A stretch of 64,000 bases of DNA from Nocardia miyunensis NBRC 108239 (GTDB lineage Bacteria; Actinomycetota; Actinomycetes; Mycobacteriales; Mycobacteriaceae). Location: contig NZ_BDBQ01000055.1 of assembly GCF_001613065.1 (NCBI RefSeq), positions 49,070 to 113,069 on the forward strand, read 5' to 3'. Positions within the stretch are counted from its first letter, which is position 1. Every line of letters starts with the position of its first letter. The notes under the pieces are model-generated. The model searched no databases, had not been told where the DNA came from, and worked only from the letters and a program-made list of their open reading frames with translations. Of the stretch, positions 40,881 through 50,036 are shown piece after piece. Position numbers and translations under genes: made by a program.

Positions 40881-42443
40881 CTATCGCGTACGGGTCGGCC
40901 GGAAGCCTTCGCGCTGCGCGTCCCAGGTGTCCGGCCCGACCCCGCGAGCCCGTAACTCCTGCTTGCGCACCTTGCCGGTCTCGGTGAGCGGAAGTCTCGT
41001 CACCAGGTCGACGTAGCGGGGGAGCGCGAAGTAGGCGAGGTCGGCCTCGGCGAAGCGCAACAGGTCCGCGGGGTCGAGCACGGTGGCCTCGCGCGGCACG
41101 ATCGCGGCCATCACCTCGTCCTCCGCGAGCTCGGACGGCACCGGGAAGACCGCGACCTGCGCGACGTGCGGGTGCCGGGACAGTACCGACTCCACCTCGG
41201 TCGCCGAGATGTTCTCCCCGCGCCGGCGAATCACGTCCTTGAGCCGGTCGACATATCGGAACCAGCCGTCCGGGCCGCGGATCACCCGGTCTCCGGTGCG
41301 CAGCCAGGCGCCTTCCGCCGGGACGGCATCACCGAGATACCCGGCCGCGAATCCACCGCGCCGCAGGCTCCGGACCACCAGTTCGCCCGGGGCGCCGTCG
41401 GCGACGGGACGGCCCTGGTCGACCACCCCGGCTTCGTAGCCGTCCAGCACGGTGCCGACGAAGCCGTCCCGACGCCGTCCCGGCAGCGACCCGAGGACGA
41501 GATTCGTTTCGGTGGTACCGAATCCGTCGATGAGGTCGATGCCGAAGCGGTTGCGGAACGGTTCGTACAGGTGCGCCGGCGTGGCGGGCGACAGCGCCCG
41601 GGTGACCCGGTGGGCCCGCTCGCTCGGGGACGGCGGCCGGTTCATCAGCATGGGCACCATGGCGCCGAGCAGATAGGTCACCGTGGCGCCGGACTCCTGC
41701 ACCGCGGACCAGTAACCGCTTGCCGAAAATCGTTCTCCCAGTACGAAAGTGCCGCGCCAGACCAGCGCCTGGAACAGCGTGCCCAGGGCGTTGGTGTGGA
41801 ACAGCGGCAGGCAGTTGTACAGGACGTCGCCCGCACGCAGACCCAGCGAGCGCCCGACTCCCGCACCCCACCAGAGGAATTGGGCGTGCGGGCAGCGAAC
41901 GCCCTTGGGCGGGCCGGTGGTGCCCGAGGTGAACAGCACCGCGGCGAGATCGAGATCGGTCACCGGTGCCGGTGCGCGGGGCGGATCGGTCATCGCCGAA
42001 TCGACCCGGGGGGCAGTATCCGAGCCGGCCAGCCAGCACACGCCCGCGAACCGCGTCGCCTCGACCTGTGCGGCATACCGTGGCTCGGTCAGCAGCCGGC
42101 GCGCCCCCGACTCGACGAGTACGTGGCGCAGACCCTCGCCCCGCAAAGCCACATTCAACGGCACCACGACGGCTCCCAGCCATGAGCAGCCGAGGAACAG
42201 GTCGACGAGTTCCACGCGATTGTCCAGCAGTGCCGCGACCCTGTCTCCGGCTCGAACTCCTTGCGCGTGTAGGGCTTTCGCCATGGATGCTGCCCGCGCC
42301 AGAAGCTCGCGATAGCTCACCGCGACCGGCCCGGCACGCACCGCGATCCGCTCCCCGCACTCCTCGGCCCGCAGAACCAGGAGTGCGGGAATGGTCATCG
42401 CCGCGGGAAGTCCCGGTTCGCCGTGAAGCGCCTCGCTGCTCAT
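40881..42443 (-). CDS. acyl-CoA ligase (AMP-binding family)
   Basis: This is a 520-residue adenylate-forming enzyme. The motifs are the P-loop LFTSGTTGPPKGVRCPHAQF, the A5-like GFGTTETNLVLG, the A7 region AWLRTGDRVIRG, the hinge YVDRLKDVIRRRGENISATE and the catalytic Lys in TETGKVRKQELR. It resembles ligases for aromatic or short/medium carboxylic acids; the substrate cannot be deduced. It is the last gene of a minus-strand operon and overlaps the quinone-oxidoreductase stop by 4 bases. It likely activates an acid from ring cleavage. Confidence 0.9.
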   Translation of the reverse strand: MSSEALHGEPGLPAAMTIPALLVLRAEECGERIAVRAGPVAVSYRELLARAASMAKALHAQGVRAGDRVAALLDNRVELVDLFLGCSWLGAVVVPLNVALRGEGLRHVLVESGARRLLTEPRYAAQVEATRFAGVCWLAGSDTAPRVDSAMTDPPRAPAPVTDLDLAAVLFTSGTTGPPKGVRCPHAQFLWWGAGVGRSLGLRAGDVLYNCLPLFHTNALGTLFQALVWRGTFVLGERFSASGYWSAVQESGATVTYLLGAMVPMLMNRPPSPSERAHRVTRALSPATPAHLYEPFRNRFGIDLIDGFGTTETNLVLGSLPGRRRDGFVGTVLDGYEAGVVDQGRPVADGAPGELVVRSLRRGGFAAGYLGDAVPAEGAWLRTGDRVIRGPDGWFRYVDRLKDVIRRRGENISATEVESVLSRHPHVAQVAVFPVPSELAEDEVMAAIVPREATVLDPADLLRFAEADLAYFALPRYVDLVTRLPLTETGKVRKQELRARGVGPDTWDAQREGFRPTRTR

Positions 42444-43387
42444 GGCACGACGACGGCGCGCCCGGCCACCTTGCCTTCGCGCATCAGTTGCAGGGCGTCG
42501 GCGACCCGGTCGAGCGGGAACTGTTGCACCGCCAGCCGCACCTCACCTCCGGCGAGCTTGCCGATCAGGTCGGGAGCGAGTTCGGCCTGCCGGGCTCCCT
42601 TGCGAATCATGTTGACCGGCAGGATCTTCACGTCGCTCAGCAGCCAGTTGGGCAGATCGAGAGCCAGTTCGGTGCCCAGTGTGTAGCCGATCAGCGCGGC
42701 CCGTCCCCCCGGCACGACGCGGCCGAGCAGCGGGGGCAGCACATCGCCCCCGAGGGTGTCGATCAGGACCTCGGCGACGGGCTCGTCACCGAGTTGCTCG
42801 GCCAGTGCGGAGCCCCGGCCGACGACCGGGCGTACCCCGTCGGGCAGCAACTCCACCTGGTCCTGCCGGGGGACCACGCCGATCACATCCGCGGCACCGG
42901 CGAGCAGGGCGAATTGGGCGGCCATCGAGCCGACCGCACCCGACGCGCCGGACACGATCACGCGTTCTCCGGCACGGACCTCCGCGATGTCGTGTACGGC
43001 GACGTACCCGGTGGTGCTGGGCAGGAAGAAGGTCGCCGCCACCTCGGGCGGGAGATCGGAGTCGAACGGCGTGAATGCTCTGTCCGCCGCGACGAGATAC
43101 TCTGCCCAGCAACCGTTCTTGGTGAGCCCGATGCCGCCGCCCCGGACCAGCACCCGCGTCCCCGCGGCGAAGGTGTCCGACTCGACGACCGTCGCGGCGC
43201 CGTCGGTGCCGCCGATGTGCGGCAGTGGTGGCTTGATGTCGAATGTGCCACTGGCCACGGTCATGTCGAGGTGGCCGAGCGCAGCCGCGTCGATCCGCAC
43301 CAGGGTCTGGCCCGCCTTCCGGGCGGGGATGTCGATGTCGTCGAGGACAGGTGCCTCACCGAAACTGTGTAGCCGCGCGGCGCGCAT
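42440..43387 (-). CDS. zinc-independent quinone oxidoreductase-like MDR protein
   Basis: This is a 315-residue medium-chain reductase. The N-terminal GroES-like part has MRAARLHSFGEAPVLDD and HIGGTDGAATVVESD. The Rossmann part has GERVIVSGASGAVGSMAAQF. It has no typical catalytic Zn Cys/His pattern, so it resembles zeta-crystallin/quinone reductase or enoyl reductase members. The ATG at 43387 is chosen; upstream codons reach into the CoA-transferase. It lies between the CoA-transferase and the ligase in the minus-strand operon. The likely substrate is an enone or enoyl-CoA. Confidence 0.85.
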   Translation of the reverse strand: MRAARLHSFGEAPVLDDIDIPARKAGQTLVRIDAAALGHLDMTVASGTFDIKPPLPHIGGTDGAATVVESDTFAAGTRVLVRGGGIGLTKNGCWAEYLVAADRAFTPFDSDLPPEVAATFFLPSTTGYVAVHDIAEVRAGERVIVSGASGAVGSMAAQFALLAGAADVIGVVPRQDQVELLPDGVRPVVGRGSALAEQLGDEPVAEVLIDTLGGDVLPPLLGRVVPGGRAALIGYTLGTELALDLPNWLLSDVKILPVNMIRKGARQAELAPDLIGKLAGGEVRLAVQQFPLDRVADALQLMREGKVAGRAVVVP

Positions 43388-43415
43388 ATATCTCCTTCGT
43401 GTGCGGGTGAGTGGT

Positions 43416-45764
43416 TCAGGAGAGGATCGACGCCGCACGCAGCTGCGCGATCCGGTCAGGTGGGTACCGCAGCACGTCGTGCAGAACCGAATCGGTGTCG
43501 GCACCCAGAAGTGGTGCGGCGGTACGGATTTCACTGACCGTACGATTCATCCGGACGGGGGCGGCCTCGTGCAGGAAGGCGCCCGCGCGGGGGTGTGCGC
43601 GCCGCACGTAGAAACCGCGAGCGCGCAGATGGACATCGCTGTCGACCAGATCTCGGCCGTCCTGTACCGAGCCCGCGGGCACGTCCGCGTCTTGCAGGGT
43701 CTCGGTGACCGTCTGGACGGGCAACGTCCTGGTCCACGCGGTGATCGCCGCGGTGATCTCCGAGTCGCGCGCCCGCCGTTGTTCGGCGGTGCGGAACTCG
43801 TCGGCATCCGCCCATTCGGGGCGTTCGATCAGCTCGCACAGGGCACGCCAGTCGGCGTCGTGGCGCACCGCGATCGTCACCCAGCGATCGGAGCCCAGAC
43901 AGCGGAACACGCCGTGTGGCGACCACGCGTCCTCGGCGTTCCCCTTGGGTTCGGGAACCTGCCCGGTCCCGGTCGACCGGATCACCGCGGTGCCCATGTG
44001 TGCGGCCATCGCCTCGAGCTGCGAGAGGTCCACATGCTGGCCGCGGCCGGTGCGGTCGCGGTGTTCGAGCGCGGCCAGGGTGGCCGTCGCGGCCTGCAGT
44101 CCGGCCACGATATCGCCGTGGCCGTAGATGACGCCGACCACGTCGTCGGCATCCCAACCGGTCAACGCCGTCAGACCGGTACTGGCCGAGACGATGTCCG
44201 CGTACGACACCCAGCTGCTGCGTGGCCCGGTGTGGCCCATGCCCGACATCGAGACGTACACGATGTCGGGTCGCAGTTCGCGAAGCCGCTGGTAGCCGAG
44301 CCCCATCTTCTGCAGCACCGACGAGCTGAAGTTCTCGATCACGACATCGCTGGCGGCGATCAGGTCGGCGAGTACCGCCAGACCCTCGGGTGTGCGGGTA
44401 TCGAGGGTGATACTGCGCTTGTTCCGGTTGACGTCGTTGAAATAGCCGCTGGTGTCGGGATCGTCGTGCGGGCCGCGGGACAGGTGCATGGCGGGGGAGA
44501 AGCGCGTCGGGTCCGGGCGGCCCAGCGATTCGACCTTGATGACCTCGGCGCCGTGATCAGCGAGAATTCTGGTGCAGTAGGGGCCGGCCAGGACCCAGGT
44601 CAGGTCGAGCACCCGGATGCCGTCGAGGCTGCGCCTGCCGGACTGCGCGTCTTGTTTCGGGAATGAACCTGTGACAGTGCGTTTTTCGGATATCAGCGAT
44701 TGGTCGGCGCCGAGCCGGGGTACCACGAGTTCACGGATCCGCCGCCCTTCCGGGAACGCGAAGCCGAAGCCCAGATCACGAGTCACCTCGTCGCCGGAGA
44801 CCACATCCAGGAAGAAGTCGCGGTCGTTCAGTTGCGGATTGACGAGCAGTTCGGCGGGACCGTCCACCGCGGCCCAGGGCAGTTTGCGTTCCTGTGCGCG
44901 GACGGCGAACTCCTCTTTCGGCCATTTCGCCAGAAAGCGTTGCAGGACAGCGAAAATATGCTCCTGGTGGATTTTCCGTTCCACCGGATCGCACCAGCGC
45001 GGGTCGTCCAGGTCCTCCTGCGCTCCCTCCTCGATCAGCCAGCGCAGCGTTTCGTCCCACATCCGGGGGCTGCCGCCGAGTCCGCCGCCGAGGAAACCGT
45101 CCGCGGCGGTGAACAATCCGTGTGGCACCAGTGGATGCACCCGTCCCGGCCGACCGGGAACACGATCCTCGTGCAGGTATGCCAGGGTGCCCGCTTCCAG
45201 GCTCGCCGCGACGCACTCCTGCGCCGAGATGTCGACGAACGGCGCTGGGCCGAAACGCCGGGCGCGCAGGCCGAGCAGCGCGCCGATCGCCGCGTTGACC
45301 CCGGCCAGTTGCTCGGCCTGTCCTTCGGGCAAGCACAGCGGCGGGGCGTCGGGCGTACCGACCTGCGCCATCATGCCGCCCATCGCGGCAACCGTGAGAT
45401 TCGTTGCTGCCCAAGAGCTGTGCGGGCCGGACTCGCCGAATGGCGTCACGCGAACGTGTACCGGTGAATCATGCTGGGTGGCAGGCATTTTCGATCGAAC
45501 GTCGGTGCCGTCGAGCAGGATGTCCGCGCCCGCGACCAGACGCCCGAGCGCGTCCCGATCGTCCTCGGCGGCCAGATCCAGCACGACCGACCGCTTACCC
45601 GCGTGCCAGTGGGCGAACGCGTATCCGTCGAGTTCGCGGCGGGCCGGGTCGCCATCCGGGGGCTCGACCAGGATGACCTCGTAGCCCAGACCGACGAGTA
45701 TTCGCCCGGCGAATCGAGTGAACGGGCTCGACAGTTCCACGACGCGGACAGTGGATTCGGCCAC
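43416..45764 (-). CDS. double-domain CaiB/BaiF (class III) CoA-transferase
   Basis: This is a 782-residue tandem of two class III CoA-transferase domains (about 1-365 and 380-782). The usual length is about 400, so this is a fusion of two. The first domain has VRVVELSSPFTRFAGRILVG and FVDISAQECVAASLEAG. The second has IRVLDLTWVLAGPYCTRILA, DLIAASDVVIENFSSSV and GRGQHVDLSQLEAMAAHMGT. The catalytic acid position is Glu in both domains. In BaiF-like enzymes CoA is passed between carboxylates. Fused pairs can make a pseudo-dimer in which one half is degenerate. Confidence 0.88.
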   Translation of the reverse strand: MAESTVRVVELSSPFTRFAGRILVGLGYEVILVEPPDGDPARRELDGYAFAHWHAGKRSVVLDLAAEDDRDALGRLVAGADILLDGTDVRSKMPATQHDSPVHVRVTPFGESGPHSSWAATNLTVAAMGGMMAQVGTPDAPPLCLPEGQAEQLAGVNAAIGALLGLRARRFGPAPFVDISAQECVAASLEAGTLAYLHEDRVPGRPGRVHPLVPHGLFTAADGFLGGGLGGSPRMWDETLRWLIEEGAQEDLDDPRWCDPVERKIHQEHIFAVLQRFLAKWPKEEFAVRAQERKLPWAAVDGPAELLVNPQLNDRDFFLDVVSGDEVTRDLGFGFAFPEGRRIRELVVPRLGADQSLISEKRTVTGSFPKQDAQSGRRSLDGIRVLDLTWVLAGPYCTRILADHGAEVIKVESLGRPDPTRFSPAMHLSRGPHDDPDTSGYFNDVNRNKRSITLDTRTPEGLAVLADLIAASDVVIENFSSSVLQKMGLGYQRLRELRPDIVYVSMSGMGHTGPRSSWVSYADIVSASTGLTALTGWDADDVVGVIYGHGDIVAGLQAATATLAALEHRDRTGRGQHVDLSQLEAMAAHMGTAVIRSTGTGQVPEPKGNAEDAWSPHGVFRCLGSDRWVTIAVRHDADWRALCELIERPEWADADEFRTAEQRRARDSEITAAITAWTRTLPVQTVTETLQDADVPAGSVQDGRDLVDSDVHLRARGFYVRRAHPRAGAFLHEAAPVRMNRTVSEIRTAAPLLGADTDSVLHDVLRYPPDRIAQLRAASILS

Positions 45765-45878
45765 TGGTACTCCATTCCGTACGGTGTGCGAGCCTCCCGC
45801 GGCGCTGCACCGGGCACGACGGCCGGGGGCCGATGGAGGGTCATGATTGTGTTCTGCCGGCCGGGCCTCGCCCGGCGC

Positions 45879-46850
45879 CTACCGCGCGTTGCGGGGGAAC
45901 CAGCCGCTGAGCATGACCCCCTGCGGATCGATCTGCCCGCTCAGCTTTCCCTGACCGCGGAAGAAGTCCACCAGTTCTCGTGCTTGCTGGATATCGGCGG
46001 ACGTGAAATCGCGTCCCTTGAAATCGATCTGGGTCAGCTGGCCGCGAGCTTCGGCCGGAGTCATGTGGATGGCGTTCGCCACAGCCTTCGCCGCCCGGTC
46101 GGGATCCGCCGCGATGATGTCCGCGGCCTGCGCGATCACGCGGAACACCTGTCCGGCGAGTTTCTCGTGGCCCGAGAGCCAGCTCTGTGACGCCAGCAGC
46201 CACTGCGAGTATTTCGCGCCGAAGTTGCCTGTCGTCCCGGCGATCTGCCCGCCCGTGGCCACCGCTCGTGAGACCCAGGGATCGAAGGAGATGAACCCGT
46301 CGATATCGCCGCGTGCCAGCAGGGCGGGCTGTTCGGGAGGACTGGTCGTCACGAGGGTCACCGACGCCGGATCCAGACCCACGCTGCGCAGGTAGCGGTC
46401 GGTGAAGTACAGCCCGATACCCGGGAAGACGCCCATCTTCCGGATGGACTTCGGCGTGACGCCGTTGCGCAGCACCACCCGGAAGTATCGATCGGAATCC
46501 TCGTACACGCCGAGCGCCCGGAGTCCGGGATTACCGGCCATGACGGTGAGCGCGGTGGAGTCCGCGTTCCCGGACAGTTCCGAGGTGCCCGCCACCACGT
46601 TCTGCGCCCCGGCCGCGCCGCCCTCGGTCTGGATGACCTGCACATGCAGCCCTGCCTTGGCGAACATGCCCTCGCTGTCGGCGAGGAAGATCGGCGCGTA
46701 CGAGGGGTCGACGCCGACCGAGATGCGAACCAGGTCGCCCGCGTTGCCGACAGCCTGCGTGGCCGGCCGGGTGCACGCGGTGGCGGCGATCGTGATAGCC
46801 GCGACTGTCGCCACCACGGCGACCCCGTATCGCCGGAGAACTCTGATCAT
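45879..46850 (-). CDS. orphan ABC substrate-binding lipoprotein (NitT/TauT type)
   Basis: This is a 323-residue binding protein with a basic N-terminus MIRVLRRYG, a hydrophobic core and lipobox IAATACT with Cys26 as the likely lipidated residue. The mature segment VRISVGVDPSYAPIFLADSE parallels the receptor at 34117. No permease or ATPase gene lies beside it; it sits between the enoyl-CoA hydratase and CoA-transferase genes. It may share the importer at 35091-36730 with a second ligand specificity. Confidence 0.88.
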   Translation of the reverse strand: MIRVLRRYGVAVVATVAAITIAATACTRPATQAVGNAGDLVRISVGVDPSYAPIFLADSEGMFAKAGLHVQVIQTEGGAAGAQNVVAGTSELSGNADSTALTVMAGNPGLRALGVYEDSDRYFRVVLRNGVTPKSIRKMGVFPGIGLYFTDRYLRSVGLDPASVTLVTTSPPEQPALLARGDIDGFISFDPWVSRAVATGGQIAGTTGNFGAKYSQWLLASQSWLSGHEKLAGQVFRVIAQAADIIAADPDRAAKAVANAIHMTPAEARGQLTQIDFKGRDFTSADIQQARELVDFFRGQGKLSGQIDPQGVMLSGWFPRNAR

Positions 46851-46876
46851 GTGTGGGATCCCTTCGGATTCTCGGG

Positions 46877-47668
46877 TCAGCGACCGGTGAAAGTAGGCGG
46901 ACGTTTGTCGAGGAACGCCTGCAGGCCCTCCGCGGCATCGGCTGTCCGGATCAGCTCGAGCACCGCCGCGAACTCGACGTCGAGTGCCTGCTCGAGTGGT
47001 AACGAAGCGCCCTCGCGCACAACGCGTTTGAGCAGACCGATCGTGCGAGTCGGCTTGGCCGCCAAAGCATGTGCGGTCGAGCGGACGCAGTCGTCGAATT
47101 CGGCGTCGGGAACCACCCGGTCCACCAGCCCGATGTGCAGCGCGTCCGTGGCGGTGAGGCGGGCGCCTTCGATCATGAGCAGCTTGGCCCGGTGCGCGCC
47201 CAGCAGCCGGGGCAAACGCTGGCTGCCGCCCGCGCCGGGAAACAAGCCGAGCGAGATCTCGGGAAAGCCGATGGTCGCGGACTCCGTCATCATCCGCATG
47301 TCACACGCCAGAGCGAGTTCGGCTCCGCCGCCCAACGCATGTCCGTTGAGGGCCGCCAGGACGGGCTTCGGTGCGGTCTCGAGCATCCGCTGGACCTCGA
47401 CCCACGGACGCATCGCCCGCTGGGTGGCTTCGGTGAGTTCACGCATGACCGTGATGTCGGCGCCCGCGACGAAGAATCTGCCGGTACCTCGCAGGACGAT
47501 GCACCGCACGTCGGGGTCATGCACGAGCGGCGCGAGCACCGCCAGGAATTCCGCGATCAACGCGGGATCGAAAGCGTTCGCCGGCGGGCGGTCGATCGTG
47601 ACGGTCCCAACCCCGTCCGATATCTCCGGTCGGAGGAATCCGGTGACCTGTCCGGTCTTCTCGGGCAT
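46877..47668 (-). CDS. enoyl-CoA hydratase/isomerase (crotonase fold)
   Basis: This is a 263-residue crotonase. The oxyanion hole is in FFVAGADITVM and LNGHALGGGAELALACD. The two acidic catalytic positions of enoyl-CoA hydratase are present: Glu in GGGAELAL and Glu in FPEISLGLFPGAGGSQRL. The ATG at 47668 begins the family N-terminus and is the most upstream gene of the minus-strand operon. It would hydrate an enoyl-CoA arising in side-chain or ring degradation. Confidence 0.9.
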   Translation of the reverse strand: MPEKTGQVTGFLRPEISDGVGTVTIDRPPANAFDPALIAEFLAVLAPLVHDPDVRCIVLRGTGRFFVAGADITVMRELTEATQRAMRPWVEVQRMLETAPKPVLAALNGHALGGGAELALACDMRMMTESATIGFPEISLGLFPGAGGSQRLPRLLGAHRAKLLMIEGARLTATDALHIGLVDRVVPDAEFDDCVRSTAHALAAKPTRTIGLLKRVVREGASLPLEQALDVEFAAVLELIRTADAAEGLQAFLDKRPPTFTGR

Positions 47669-47993
47669 TCGGTGCCTATCTCGATGTGCGGGAACGGTCG
47701 AGGAGTGAGTATCGAGCAGCCGCCCGGTTCTGAAAACGAATGAGGTCCGCTGAGCAAACCGGAGGCGAAGTCGACCAGCCCTTGAAGTCGGCCGGTCAGC
47801 TGAGCGGACCCGATCCATTGACATCGCGCGACGCGCTGGGGCACCGTTCCAGCACTTCCTACCCGGAAGTGATGTGGGTCTCACGGAGACCGGACAGCAC
47901 ATCGATGGACAGATCCGCCCGGTGCTCTCGCGCCGGGCATCCGGCGCACCCGGCGCGTCGTCCAAATGAGCAGCCGGGAGGAAAGAAAAAAAG
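47669..47993. other. divergent promoter region, no recognisable gene
   Basis: About 325 bases lie between the start of the minus-strand operon (47668) and the start of the exported protein (47994). It must contain promoters for both. I see no coding region, repeat or clear operator. Near the right end lies GGGAGGAAAG, the ribosome site of the exported protein gene. Confidence 0.5.
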
Positions 47994-48692
47994 ATGAGGA
48001 AAATCGTCACCGTGACTGCGGGTTTGGTGGCCGCGGTCGGGATCGCGTCCGGTTCCGCCGGCGCTGCGCCCCCGGCGCAGCACGCGGTCGGCTTCACCGC
48101 CCACGCCACCGACACCCGGTCGATCGTCACAACCGATGCCGGATCGTTGGTCGTGCAGAACGGCATTTTCAAGGTCAAGGCCGCCAACGGCACCGTGGTC
48201 GCCGGCATGCCGCTGACTTTCCGGGTCGATGACTTCGAGTTCCCGATCGCGGCCGACATCGCCGGCCGCACGGCCACCCTGACGCCGCAGTTCGACAGGG
48301 CGCACGCGACCTACAAGCCGGTCTCCCTGCCGTACGAGAACACTGCGCCGTGGAAGACCCCGTACGACCGTGAGCAGGCCGCCTGGTCGCGGTTGACCAG
48401 CACGATCACCATGGGCGCCACGCTGGGCACCTTGGTCGGCGGTCTCGGTGGCGGCGCCGTCGGCTGTGTGCTCGGCGGTATCGCCGGTGCGACGGTGGCC
48501 GCAGCGACGATCGTCGGTCTGTTCGGCGCATTCATTCCCGCGGCGGCCATCGGCTGCCTCGGCGGCATCGTCGCCGTCGGCGCGCTGGGTACCCTCGCGG
48601 GCCAGATCCTGATCACCGCACCGGCGGCGATCGCTGCCGCGGTCCAGTACTTCACCACCATCAATCAGCCCCCGGTGAACCCGGCCAAGTAG
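47994..48692 (+). CDS. exported protein with C-terminal glycine/alanine-rich hydrophobic domain
   Basis: This is a 232-residue protein with a cleavable signal peptide (basic MRKIVTVTAG, hydrophobic core and SGSAGAA cleavage region). The mature N-terminal half is soluble (VTTDAGSLVVQNGIFKVKAA). The C-terminal half is a Gly/Ala-rich hydrophobic region with Cys pairs (AVGCVLGGIAGATVAAATIV, then AAIGCLGGIVAVGALG), possibly two membrane-inserting hairpins. Similar exported proteins of unknown function are common in Nocardia and relatives (established as a type, function unknown). It is followed by a strong terminator. Confidence 0.75.
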   Translation: MRKIVTVTAGLVAAVGIASGSAGAAPPAQHAVGFTAHATDTRSIVTTDAGSLVVQNGIFKVKAANGTVVAGMPLTFRVDDFEFPIAADIAGRTATLTPQFDRAHATYKPVSLPYENTAPWKTPYDREQAAWSRLTSTITMGATLGTLVGGLGGGAVGCVLGGIAGATVAAATIVGLFGAFIPAAAIGCLGGIVAVGALGTLAGQILITAPAAIAAAVQYFTTINQPPVNPAK

Positions 48693-48716
48693 GTCCCGGA
48701 GCCGCCGGAACACAGA

Positions 48717-48759
48717 AATACAGGTCATCCCCGGCTTTTAGCCGGGGCTGACCTGTATT
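48717..48759 (+). terminator. strong hairpin terminator
   Basis: A 19-bp stem (48717-48735 with 48741-48759, one T/C mismatch) encloses a 5-base loop TTTTA. It lies 24 bases after the stop of the exported-protein gene. There is no long T-run, which is common in high-GC actinobacteria. Confidence 0.8.
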
Positions 48760-48954
48760 CGCGCTGTCGTCGGGATCGTGTCGCAGCACCGCGGTGCGGT
48801 ATCGCTTCAGAGGCAACAGGTTCCGGGCGTCATGGCTGGATGGGCCGGGCTGTGCCCAGCAGGACGGTGCGAACAGCTTCCGGATCGGTCGTGAACTGTG
48901 CGGCCCGGGTCAGTGATTCGTCGACCATGTCGGCGAATCATTCTGCGCCGTTGT

Positions 48955-49845
48955 TCAACCTTCGCCGTCGCGTTGCGGCGCCCATTCCCGGATCGCGGCG
49001 ATGATCTGATCGGGCGCGTCTTCCTGGATGTAGTGGCCCGCGCCTTTCAGGATGACGGTGCGATGCCGGGGAAAGACGCGCTCCCAGCGGCGACGCTCCG
49101 GTTCGCGGAACGCCACATCCTTCGTCGGCCACACCAGCAACGCGGGCTTGTCACCCAGGGCGGGCAGCCCTCGCTCGATCTCGGCGAGAAACGGTCGGCT
49201 GCCGAGGATTTCGCGAGGGAACACGTGCGTCGGACGCCTCGACTCGGACGTCGGGAACGGCCCACGGTAGGCCTCCATCACCGACTCCGATAGCTTCCGG
49301 CGGCGGACACCGAGCGGTATGAGCTTCTCGACGAAGAAGTTTCGACGCAGAATCAGGTAGCTGCCGATCGGGCCGCCCAGCGTCCGGGAGAACACCTGCG
49401 TTCCGAGATCCGATTTCGGCCAGGCCCAGGTATTGCCGATCACGAACGCGGCGAAACGATCCGGATGCCGCGTCGCGACCGCGAACCCGATCGGTCCGCC
49501 CCAATCCTGCACCATGAGCGTCACGCCCGACAGGTCGAGCTCAGTGACGAATCGCTCGACGACCCTCGCGTGCTCGGCGGGCGTGAAACCGTATTCAGGC
49601 CCCGGGCGTGAGAGGCCGAACCCGGGGTAATCCAAAGCGATGCAGCGAAATTGGCCGCCGAGATGGGTGATCAACTCACGGTAGAGAAACGACCAGGTGG
49701 GGTTGCCGTGCAGAAGTAGCAGGGGTGGACCGACGCCTTCGTCGACGTAATGGACGCGAGCGCCGGCCAGGTCGAGATAGCGGTGTTCGAAGGGGTATGA
49801 GTCTCGGGGCACCCAGGACGGAATTGCCGGTGTGTCTTCGGACAT
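48955..49845 (-). CDS. haloalkane dehalogenase
   Basis: This is a 296-residue alpha/beta hydrolase of the haloalkane dehalogenase group. The halide-stabilising Asn is in HGNPTWSFLYRE. The nucleophile Asp and Trp are in MVQDWGGPIGFAVA, the acid is in VWPTKDVAFREPERR, and the catalytic His is in LKGAGHYIQEDAP. The Asp nucleophile in D-W-G-G separates it from serine esterases. GAGGAGG lies 5 bases before ATG 49845. It would remove halogens from short haloalkanes; the preferred substrate is unknown. It stands alone. Confidence 0.85.
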   Translation of the reverse strand: MSEDTPAIPSWVPRDSYPFEHRYLDLAGARVHYVDEGVGPPLLLLHGNPTWSFLYRELITHLGGQFRCIALDYPGFGLSRPGPEYGFTPAEHARVVERFVTELDLSGVTLMVQDWGGPIGFAVATRHPDRFAAFVIGNTWAWPKSDLGTQVFSRTLGGPIGSYLILRRNFFVEKLIPLGVRRRKLSESVMEAYRGPFPTSESRRPTHVFPREILGSRPFLAEIERGLPALGDKPALLVWPTKDVAFREPERRRWERVFPRHRTVILKGAGHYIQEDAPDQIIAAIREWAPQRDGEG

Positions 49846-49961
49846 GTCGACCTCCTCGGGCGAAGCATAAGGGTGGGTGGTCGTTCGATCGGTGGACCCC
49901 TTTTCTGCGCGTCGACCGGTCGCACGGTGATCGAGCACGCCTGAAAACCCGCGGCACGGGC

Positions 49962-50036
49962 GCGAGGAACTCCGCGCAGATTGGCATCGCAAGCCCGCAG
50001 GGAGGGCGTGTCGGGGTCCCGCGCGGAGTTCCTCGC
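49962..50036. repeat. perfect 16-bp inverted repeat
   Basis: GCGAGGAACTCCGCGC at 49962-49977 is exactly complementary to GCGCGGAGTTCCTCGC at 50021-50036, with 43 bases between. The match weakens outwards but continues imperfectly for about 10 bases. It lies between the haloalkane dehalogenase and an IS630 relic. It could be a mobile-element end, a stem-loop or a protein-binding site. The region 49846-50216 contains no gene. Confidence 0.6.
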
